7,505 nt of DNA, from contig JAOUNV010000079.1 in assembly GCA_029880775.1 (NCBI GenBank), forward strand, positions 1 to 7,505, in the 5' to 3' direction. Shown one piece after another: positions 1 through 5,288 of this stretch (within the stretch, counting starts at the first letter, position 1; each line of letters opens with the position of its first letter). This DNA is from Nitrospinota bacterium (GTDB lineage: Bacteria; Nitrospinota_A; UBA7883). The notes under the pieces are model-generated. The model was not told where the DNA came from. It saw only the letters and a program-made list of their open reading frames with translations, and ran no database searches. Made by a program: the position numbers and the translations under genes.

Positions 1-695
1 AGGGCCAGCGCGTCAGGGATTATGACGAAGGCCGCGTCCACCGATGGATCTTCCCGCAGCGCTTTTGCGGGGCTGTTGGAGGAGTCGTCCAGTTCGATCA
101 GATCCTCTACCCATCTCAGGTTCACATCGCTGGTTTTCAGGCCAACGCTGCTTAGGACTGTTGTCATGTAGTCCACATGCGGGCCATAGCGCTGCACAGC
201 GATGGTTTTGCCTTTTAGATCCTTGGGGCTTTTAATGCCAGGCTTGACCACCAAAGCGTCACCCCCGGCGGAATCGGTGAGCTTGTAGATGACGACCATT
301 TTGGTGCGGGCGTCCTTTTCCGTCACATCGGCGGCCATGTTGATCATTCCCATGGTGCCTCGCAGAAAAGGTGTCTTGCATTCCAGGTAAGCCTCCACTT
401 GCTTTGCGAAGTTGTCCTCGCGAAATAGATTCAGCTTCAGATTGTTTTTTGAGAATACGCCGCCAGAACGGGTTTTACGGCTATCACCGTTGGCGTGGAC
501 GGTTGTGATATCCCCTCCCCAGGCGATGAGGGGAACTTTAATCTCTGATGTGGAGGGGCAACCGTTCACCTTTCCGGACACAACCCGTGACAGGGGGGGG
601 GACTGGACGTATTTCACCTCCGCCAGCCCCGCGCCTGCGGTGGCGAATAGATAGGCGGCGCCCAGGGATAAACTTATGAATCGAGGCCTCAGCAT
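1..695 (-). CDS. Periplasmic substrate-binding protein, NMT1/SsuA-like (partial, C-terminus off the left edge)
   Basis: An uninterrupted minus-strand frame of 231 codons starts at the ATG 695-693 and leaves the window at base 1. GGGGAGG at 703-709 lies about 7 nt before the ATG, a strong ribosome-binding site. Residues 1-25 look like a signal peptide: an Arg-containing start, a hydrophobic stretch ISLSLGAAYLFATAGAG, and a likely cut after GLA-25. The mature part resembles type-2 periplasmic binding proteins of the NMT1/SsuA/nitrate-taurine kind: PLIAWGGDI near residues 55-63, then DALVVKPGIKSPKDLKGKTIAV around 146-167, the usual lobe-1 'D-L-K-G-K' segment of this fold. By family knowledge it would capture a small solute in the periplasm and deliver it to an ABC permease; the ligand cannot be read from the sequence. 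No permease or ATPase gene is visible, and it could lie to the left. A nine-C run occupies codons 32-35, in frame here. The adjacent divergent gene is a soluble kinase, so a sensing role is possible but unsupported. Confidence 0.72.
   Translation of the reverse strand, partial: MLRPRFISLSLGAAYLFATAGAGLAEVKYVQSPPLSRVVSGKVNGCPSTSEIKVPLIAWGGDITTVHANGDSRKTRSGGVFSKNNLKLNLFREDNFAKQVEAYLECKTPFLRGTMGMINMAADVTEKDARTKMVVIYKLTDSAGGDALVVKPGIKSPKDLKGKTIAVQRYGPHVDYMTTVLSSVGLKTSDVNLRWVEDLIELDDSSNSPAKALREDPSVDAAFVIIPDALA
593..601. repeat. Nine-base G:C homopolymer inside the binding-protein gene
   Basis: Nine consecutive G on the plus strand, hence nine C on the coding strand, fall at codons 32-35 of the minus-strand binding-protein gene, directly after the predicted signal peptide. 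With nine C the frame reads through. With eight or ten C, both alternative frames meet a stop within about 25 codons (for ten C, the TAA at 540-538). Confidence 0.8.
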
Positions 696-711
696 ATTTT
701 ATCCTCCCCTA

Positions 712-757
712 TGTCGCATGCTATTCATGCGCGGTTATGCACGACATGTAATTCATG
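712..757 (-). repeat. Ladder of CAT(G) motifs upstream of the binding-protein gene
   Basis: Read on the minus strand, CATG or CATA starts at 757, 748, 739, 729 and 720, so the steps are 9, 9, 10 and 9 nt. Two larger units, CATGAATTACATG (757-745) and CATGAATAGCATG (729-717), match at 11 of 13 bases and are 28 nt apart. The array ends just before the ribosome-binding site of the binding-protein gene. It could be a set of regulator half-sites or part of the 5' leader; CATG is self-complementary, so coincidence of small palindromes is also possible. Confidence 0.4.
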
Positions 758-779
758 ACGGTGGCTGAACATTCACCGT
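758..779. promoter_or_regulatory. Inverted repeat, possible operator or 5' leader hairpin
   Basis: ACGGTG (758-763) and CACCGT (774-779) form a perfect 6-bp inverted repeat with a 10-nt gap. If the candidate promoter at 784-814 is real, transcription toward the binding-protein gene would begin near 777, so the repeat would cover the start point and the first 20 nt, a classic repressor position. The same repeat could fold as a hairpin at the 5' end of the transcript. Confidence 0.35.
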
Positions 780-783
780 GTAC

Positions 784-814
784 ATTGTAACCCTAATTTT
801 ACTCATTTATGCAA
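784..814 (-). promoter_or_regulatory. Candidate promoter for the binding-protein gene
   Basis: On the minus strand, TTGCAT (814-809) and TACAAT (789-784) resemble sigma-70 -35 and -10 boxes. The 19-nt spacer is longer than the usual 17. The predicted start near 777 would give a leader of about 80 nt that contains the inverted repeat and the CATG ladder. Confidence 0.35.
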
Positions 815-825
815 CGGCTGACAGG

Positions 826-854
826 CGCCAGATAAATAAAAAGGTCGCCAGATA
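826..854. repeat. Perfect 9-bp direct repeat in the divergent region
   Basis: CGCCAGATA occurs at 826-834 and 846-854, exactly 20 bp apart, about two helical turns, with an A-rich stretch between. This phasing would let two protein subunits bind the same face of DNA. It lies just upstream of the candidate promoter for the minus-strand gene. The rest of 855-1001 shows no gene or clear signal apart from A/T-rich sequence. Confidence 0.4.
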
Positions 855-1001
855 GCGGCGAATCGGCAAGTTTTTCAAGAATGCAGCCTTTGTAGCTGGG
901 TTGCCCAAAAAGGAAAACCCCGCAATAGTCGAATTTATTGGAACAAATCTTTCCATGTTGTTATTCTTAACTACCTGAGTATCATTTGGCTGTAATCTTT
1001 C

Positions 1002-1010
1002 TGTTACAAT
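1002..1010 (+). promoter_or_regulatory. Extended -10 element for the REC-GGDEF-REC-kinase gene
   Basis: TGTTACAAT matches the extended -10 pattern TGnTATAAT with one change in the hexamer. No good -35 is visible, which extended -10 promoters tolerate. Transcription would begin around 1016-1018, leaving either no leader (start at 1018) or about 12 nt (start at 1030). Confidence 0.45.
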
Positions 1011-1029
1011 TCGGTCCATGGAGAAACCT

Positions 1030-3087
1030 ATGAATGGCGGAGACAAACCTTGCGTCTTGATTGTGGACGACGACAAGCTGAACATCCGGCTCCTCGGTAA
1101 TCTGCTCAAGGAGGAGTTCGACGTGCTGGTCGCCCTCAACGGGCCGGAAGCCTTGGAGCGTGTTATCTCCAACAGACCCCAGATAATCCTGCTGGACATC
1201 CAGATGCCGGACATGGATGGTTTCCAACTGATCGACAAAATTAGACAAGACCCGGAGGCCAAAGACACTCCTGTTATATTTGTCAGCGGCATGGTAAGCG
1301 AGCAGGACGAGAAAAGGGGTCTGGAGATGGGCGCCGTGGACTATATAACCAAACCTTTTAGCCCTGCTGTGGTGCTGGCGCGGCTGCGAAACCATCTGGA
1401 GCTGAAAAGACAACGAGACCTGTTGTCGCGGCTCTCCTCGCTGGATGGACTGACGGGGATCCACAACCGCAGGCGGTTCGACGAGTTTCTGAGCCACGAA
1501 TGGCGCAGAGCGGAGAGAACCGGTGAGCCCCTGTCGCTGATAATGATCGATATAGACCACTTCAAGCCATACAACGATAATTACGGACACATCGCAGGCG
1601 ATGAAACTCTGAAGGAAGTGGCGTCCTCGGTTTCCAGAACCATGGAGCGTGGTGTGGATTTTTCCGCGCGATACGGTGGAGAGGAGTTCGTGTGTGTTTT
1701 GCCAGACACGGACGCGGAGGGCGCGTGGCAGGTGGCCCGGAAGCTGAGGGAAAACATAGCCGCGCTGGCCATCCCCCATGCGTTCTCGGATGCGGCTAAT
1801 GTGGTGACCATCAGCGCCGGGGTGGCCACCTGCCATCCTGTGGAAGCCGAATCCTCCCCGAAAAAGCTGATGGAGATGGCGGACGCGGCGTTGTACCTGG
1901 CGAAGAAAAAAGGGCGGAACCAGGTGGCGCGGCACGAGCCGGTCAGCGGCGTGGCGGAAAATTCTCAGACCGTGGAGGCGAAGCCTTCCGGGAAACCGAG
2001 GGTGCTGATCATCGACGACGAGCCAGCCAATATCAAGGCTTTGGAGATGATCATGGCTGGCCAGTATGATGTATGCTCCGCCATGAGAGGCAAGGAGGGG
2101 ATCGAGCTGGCGACCAAAGAGCCGAAGCCGGACCTGATAATGCTCGACATCCAGATGCCTGGGATGGATGGATACGATGTGATCAAGCGGCTTAAGCAGA
2201 ACCCGGAGACCAGAGACATCCCTGTGATTTTCAACTCAATACTTTCTGACGAGGGAACAGAACAAAACGTCCTGGATCTGGGCGCCGTGGACTACATCCG
2301 AAAGCCGTTTCACCATGTGGTGACGCTGGCCAGGATCAGGACCCACCTGCGCCTTAAACAGGCCCTCACCACCTTAACCGACCACAACGCCAAGCTTGAG
2401 CGTCTGCTCAATCTGCGAGAGGGCGTGGACCGTCTGGCCAAACATGATCTAAAGCTCCCCATCGGCGCCATAATCTCCTCTACGGAAGAACTGCTGGAGC
2501 GCCAAGACCTGGGCCAAGCCGCCAGGTTGCCGATCAAAACAATCATGTCGCAAAGCTACCACGCCTTGGACATGGTGAACCGATCCATGGATCTGTGGAA
2601 GATAGAGCAAGGCGCATACAAATACATTCCCGCCAAAGTGGATATCATGAAAGTTTTACGACGGGCGGTCATGGAGATGGAGTCGTTGCGCAAGGAGAAC
2701 GAGATAAAGATACAGATCTTGTATTCCGGGGCGGTGGCCATGCCAAAGCAGGAGCTCATGGTCATGGGGGAGGAGTGGCTTTTTCATTCCATGGTGGCCA
2801 ACCTGGTCAAAAACTCTCTGGAGGCGGCCCCGCGCGGCTCCAGGGTCTCTATCTCAGTTCAGGAAACAAATGGTCTGCGAATAGAGATTCACAACCTGGG
2901 GGCTGTTCCCGTGGAGGTGCGCGGAAACTTTTTCGAAAAGCATTCCTCCTTCGGCAAAGGACATGGCGCCGGGCTGGGCGCCTATATCGCCATGAAGATA
3001 GCCCAGACGCTGGGCTTGATGATCCGTATGGACACCTCCGGGGAATCAGGGACGACCCTGGCCTTGTATGAGAATGAGCCCAGCTGA
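1030..3087 (+). CDS. Soluble REC-GGDEF-REC-histidine kinase (diguanylate cyclase fused to hybrid kinase)
   Basis: I count 685 residues from the ATG at 1030, because GGAGA (1020-1024) sits 5 nt before it; the in-frame ATG at 1018 has no Shine-Dalgarno but could serve a leaderless transcript. Domains in order: receiver 1 (about 7-120; acidic pocket 13-15, phospho-acceptor Asp56, Ser86, Lys108); GGDEF (about 136-302; metal Asp174, HFKPYND, GGEEF at 216-220, and RGVD at 207-210, the c-di-GMP inhibitory I-site); receiver 2 (about 323-440; Asp329/330, Asp373, Ser403, Lys425); a probable helical linker; HisKA-like helix with HDLKLP, phospho-His472; and ATPase with N-box NLVKNS (591-596), FFEK and G2 loop GAGLG (646-650). 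The canonical DxGxG G1 box is replaced by HNLG. There is no signal peptide, membrane segment or PAS/GAF sensor. The two receivers are alike, including AVDYI-KPF and LAR-R-HL-LK, so one probably arose by internal duplication. Predicted role: cytoplasmic phosphorelay controlling c-di-GMP synthesis. The REC-HPt partner follows after 17 nt. Confidence 0.88.
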   Translation: MNGGDKPCVLIVDDDKLNIRLLGNLLKEEFDVLVALNGPEALERVISNRPQIILLDIQMPDMDGFQLIDKIRQDPEAKDTPVIFVSGMVSEQDEKRGLEMGAVDYITKPFSPAVVLARLRNHLELKRQRDLLSRLSSLDGLTGIHNRRRFDEFLSHEWRRAERTGEPLSLIMIDIDHFKPYNDNYGHIAGDETLKEVASSVSRTMERGVDFSARYGGEEFVCVLPDTDAEGAWQVARKLRENIAALAIPHAFSDAANVVTISAGVATCHPVEAESSPKKLMEMADAALYLAKKKGRNQVARHEPVSGVAENSQTVEAKPSGKPRVLIIDDEPANIKALEMIMAGQYDVCSAMRGKEGIELATKEPKPDLIMLDIQMPGMDGYDVIKRLKQNPETRDIPVIFNSILSDEGTEQNVLDLGAVDYIRKPFHHVVTLARIRTHLRLKQALTTLTDHNAKLERLLNLREGVDRLAKHDLKLPIGAIISSTEELLERQDLGQAARLPIKTIMSQSYHALDMVNRSMDLWKIEQGAYKYIPAKVDIMKVLRRAVMEMESLRKENEIKIQILYSGAVAMPKQELMVMGEEWLFHSMVANLVKNSLEAAPRGSRVSISVQETNGLRIEIHNLGAVPVEVRGNFFEKHSSFGKGHGAGLGAYIAMKIAQTLGLMIRMDTSGESGTTLALYENEPS

Positions 3088-3104
3088 GCAGGCGGCGACA
3101 GGAA

Positions 3105-4145
3105 ATGAACTGGAAACCGGGGGAAGCTGAATTGGCCGTGTTTCGCGGTGTCGAGCTGCTGCTTGTGGAGGATATGCCCATTAACCGCGAGATAGCTTCG
3201 ATTATCTTAGAGTCGTGGGGAGTGGCCGTCACTATGGCCTGCGACGGCGCCCAAGCGCTGTTGCTGCTGAAAGAAAAACATTTTGACATCATCCTTATGG
3301 ACATCCAGATGCCGGGAATAGATGGTTATGAGACTGCCAGGCTCATCCGAAAGGACCATAGGTGTTCTGTTGTGCCGATAGTCGCAATGACAGCCTATAC
3401 GCTGCCTGAGGAGCAATTAAAAATCACAGCCGCCGGGATGGACGATTACCTTCCAAAGCCGATGGATCAGGAACAGGTTTTCCTCTGCCTCACCAAATGG
3501 CTGAAATTGCCGACTCCCAACACCTCCCTTCAGCTGGAAAATAATAGTGGCGCTGTGGCTCCACCTCCTCAAGAGGAGGTCCTCAATGTCCGTGAAGGCC
3601 TGCGAAGGGTTATGGGAAATCCCACTTTATACACCAAGCTATTGCGGGAATTTAAGGTGGAATATGGCGCCTCGGCGGACAAAATGGAAAAGCTGATCAC
3701 TGAAGGCGACATGGAGACTGCGACCAGGCTGGTCCACTCCATAAAGGGGGTGAGCGCCAATCTGGGCATGCGTGGCGTAAGCCTCGCCGCCGCCGGGCTG
3801 GAGGGTCGCTTCCGCTCCGGAGACGGCGTATCGGCGGATATGGAAAAGTTTAAAAACGCCATGGAGGCGCTGTGCCGTCAGATAGATACGCTGAAGCTGG
3901 AACAGCCAGAGGGTGCGCCCGCGCCTGGACATGAAGACCCAGAGGAAGTGCAGGCGTTGATCGAGCAGCTGCGGATTATGTTGCGAAAAGGGGATTTTAA
4001 CGCAGCCGACCTGGCGCCAAAGCTGGTCAGCGCGTTGGGAGGGCGCCGCCGCGAGCTTGTCGGCGGCCTTGTAGCGGCCATTGACCGTTTTGAATATGAC
4101 AAGGCTCTGAGCCTGCTTGTGGATCTGGAGCGAACTATTAACTGA
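3105..4145 (+). CDS. REC-HPt phosphorelay protein
   Basis: 346 residues. Receiver domain at about 15-133: Glu22-Asp23 acidic pair, phospho-acceptor Asp66 in LMDIQMPGIDG, Thr96, and Lys118 in KPM. A Pro-rich linker (about 136-158) joins it to an HPt domain (about 160-255) whose motif HSIKGVSANLG places the phospho-histidine at His211. A C-terminal helical segment (about 278-346, ending in FEYDKALSLLVDLERTIN) resembles the extra helical tail often found after HPt in hybrid kinases. There is no DNA-binding, GGDEF or other output domain, so by family knowledge it shuttles phosphate rather than acting directly. It starts 17 nt after the kinase gene and is presumably co-transcribed; it supplies exactly the HPt part that the kinase lacks. 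The start at 3105 has only GGAA immediately before it, too close for a good Shine-Dalgarno, so translation may be coupled to the upstream stop. A GTG at 3138 is a weaker alternative. Confidence 0.87.
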   Translation: MNWKPGEAELAVFRGVELLLVEDMPINREIASIILESWGVAVTMACDGAQALLLLKEKHFDIILMDIQMPGIDGYETARLIRKDHRCSVVPIVAMTAYTLPEEQLKITAAGMDDYLPKPMDQEQVFLCLTKWLKLPTPNTSLQLENNSGAVAPPPQEEVLNVREGLRRVMGNPTLYTKLLREFKVEYGASADKMEKLITEGDMETATRLVHSIKGVSANLGMRGVSLAAAGLEGRFRSGDGVSADMEKFKNAMEALCRQIDTLKLEQPEGAPAPGHEDPEEVQALIEQLRIMLRKGDFNAADLAPKLVSALGGRRRELVGGLVAAIDRFEYDKALSLLVDLERTIN

Positions 4146-4173
4146 TGAAGTAACCGTAGCTTCCCACGGCGTC

Positions 4174-4920
4174 TCACTCCCCCGCTTTGCACAGCATTGC
4201 CACAGTCACGCTGTTCGGTTTGGCTTTCCACAGTTCTTTGCAGCATTCACGAGCCGTGGCGCCGGTGGTGATGATGTCATCGAATAGCACTATATCCCTT
4301 CCGGCCACCATTTGCGGCGCCTTCACCGCAAAGGCCGCTTTCACGTTTTCCCCCCTCTGCTTTTTGGTCAGCCCATATTGGGTGTCGGTGTTCCGTGTCC
4401 GGCGCAAAACCCCCTCCTCCACTTTCAGGCCCGCTTGCCTGCCCAGCCTGCTGGCCAGCAGGTACGCGTGGTTGTAGCCCCGCCAGTATAGCCTGCGCCA
4501 GTGGAGCGGAACGGGCAGGATCACCGCTCCCCGCCGACGCGCCAACCATGGCGCCAGTCTTTCATTCCCCATCTCCGCCAACGGGTGGGCCAGGTATGGG
4601 CTATACGAAAACTTGAACGCGTGGATGACCTTCCGGATCGGGTCGTCATAAGGCAGCGCGTACATCGCCGCGTCAAATGGGGGCGGATCCAGGCGGCACT
4701 CGCCGCAGAAGTATTCCGCTCCGGTGTCTATCTCGTATGTGAAATCAAGCGGCCTGGCGCAGAGGGCGCAAAGGTTCGGCCCTGGCATGCGGACCAGGCC
4801 ATGGCACTCGGCGCAAAGCCCCGCATAGCCGCCGGCCATCCCGCAGTTCAGGCATTTGGAGGGAAACAATGCCCTTAGCGAGGCCAAAGTGTTGTTGAAG
4901 ACTTTATTCATCCCGGCCAT
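4174..4920 (-). CDS. comF: ComF family phosphoribosyltransferase-like protein
   Basis: 248 residues, the usual size for ComF/GntX proteins. The N-terminus holds four Cys pairs (C23/C26, C36/C39, C51/C54, C72/C75), a double zinc ribbon. Then come the family segment LPYDDPIRKVIHAFKF (about 89-104), the PVPLHWRRLYWRGYNHAYLLA region, and the PRPP-binding loop IVLFDDIITTGAT (210-222, acidic pair Asp214-Asp215). In naturally transformable bacteria ComF is needed for DNA uptake in the cytoplasm; in others the role is unclear, and no other competence gene is in the window. The gene converges on the REC-HPt gene with 28 nt between stops and no clear terminator. Two starts are possible: ATG 4920, which has TATAAT only 5 nt upstream and no close Shine-Dalgarno, or the ATG at 4911, nine bases later, where GGG lies too close to be convincing. 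The symbol reflects family membership, not proven competence function. Confidence 0.9.
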   Translation of the reverse strand: MAGMNKVFNNTLASLRALFPSKCLNCGMAGGYAGLCAECHGLVRMPGPNLCALCARPLDFTYEIDTGAEYFCGECRLDPPPFDAAMYALPYDDPIRKVIHAFKFSYSPYLAHPLAEMGNERLAPWLARRRGAVILPVPLHWRRLYWRGYNHAYLLASRLGRQAGLKVEEGVLRRTRNTDTQYGLTKKQRGENVKAAFAVKAPQMVAGRDIVLFDDIITTGATARECCKELWKAKPNSVTVAMLCKAGE

Positions 4921-4925
4921 GAATC

Positions 4926-4931
4926 ATTATA
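4926..4931 (-). promoter_or_regulatory. Consensus -10 hexamer for comF
   Basis: On the minus strand a perfect TATAAT ends 5 nt before the ATG at 4920. No -35 close to consensus is seen at 16-18 nt. If used, transcription would start at or next to the ATG, giving a leaderless message or initiation from the second ATG at 4911. The rest of the comF/DUF2905 divergent gap holds only a short GC hairpin-like CCCCTGCGGGG near 4954 and no convincing further promoter. Confidence 0.4.
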
Positions 4932-5051
4932 CTCTCTTCCGGGTGGCCCTTGGCCCCTGCGGGGGTGGCGAGGCAAACTCTGGCTTGTAAACCTTCTCGA
5001 ATTCTGAAATATTCAAGATATACAGTGGTAATTTGGAATCAGATCGCAGTT

Positions 5052-5261
5052 ATGCAAAAGTTTCTTCTAATCGCCGGATCGGCAATGGTCCTGCTGGGCC
5101 TGGCCTGGCCCCTGGTGCGGCGAATCGGCCTGGGAAAGCTTCCCGGCGACATTTCGTGGAAAGGGGAGGGCTATGCTGTATACTTTCCACTGACCACTAT
5201 GATCCTGGTGAGCGTGGCGCTCACTCTGATATTGAATTATTTTCCCAGGCTGTTCAAATGA
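5052..5261 (+). CDS. DUF2905 family small membrane protein
   Basis: 69 residues from the ATG at 5052. Two hydrophobic segments (about 4-21 and 46-65) flank a short loop with IGLGKLPGDISWKGEG, in which LPGDI at 30-34 is the hallmark of the DUF2905 family; the length also fits this family. It is expected to sit in the inner membrane with both segments spanning. No biochemical function is established for the family that I know of. An upstream in-frame ATG at 4950 would add 34 residues lacking family similarity or a membrane segment, so I reject it. No strong Shine-Dalgarno precedes 5052. The heptosyltransferase gene begins 27 nt after its stop, so it may be the first gene of the envelope operon. 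Confidence 0.82.
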   Translation: MQKFLLIAGSAMVLLGLAWPLVRRIGLGKLPGDISWKGEGYAVYFPLTTMILVSVALTLILNYFPRLFK

Positions 5262-5273
5262 CCCGCCGATTTT

Positions 5274-5282
5274 TGCTACCAT
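5274..5282 (+). promoter_or_regulatory. Possible extended -10 directly before the heptosyltransferase gene
   Basis: TGCTACCAT fits the extended -10 pattern TGnTAnnnT and ends 6 nt before the ATG at 5289. TTCAAA at 5253-5258 could be a weak -35 with an 18-nt spacer. No Shine-Dalgarno is visible before this ATG. A promoter here would allow the heptosyltransferase-PAP2-gmhB group to be transcribed apart from DUF2905. Confidence 0.3.
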
Positions 5283-5288
5283 AGGCTG

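Noticed and set aside
593..601. Apparent frameshift in the binding-protein gene at the C run
   Set aside because: On careful count of nine C the frame continues without interruption into residues PLIAWGGDI; the gene is intact as given.
898..920. GGGTT/AACCC inverted repeat in the divergent region
   Set aside because: A 5-bp stem with a 13-nt loop and no following T-run is too weak to call a terminator or operator.
807..1935. Long minus-strand open frames (807-1292 and 982-1935) opposite the kinase gene
   Set aside because: They are antisense shadows: the plus strand encodes clear receiver and GGDEF motifs, and the antisense translations show no recognisable domain and no ribosome-binding site.
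2595..3071. Plus-strand open frame of 158 codons inside the kinase gene
   Set aside because: It is a frame-shifted reading of the ATPase domain, with Gly/Arg-rich composition and no domain.
4146..4173. Shared terminator between the convergent REC-HPt and comF genes
   Set aside because: Only 4-bp stems (CCGT/ACGG, GAAG/CTTC) are present and there is no T-run on either strand.
4950..5051. N-terminal extension of the DUF2905 protein from ATG 4950
   Set aside because: The 34 extra residues have no membrane segment or family similarity, and the 69-residue version matches the family length.
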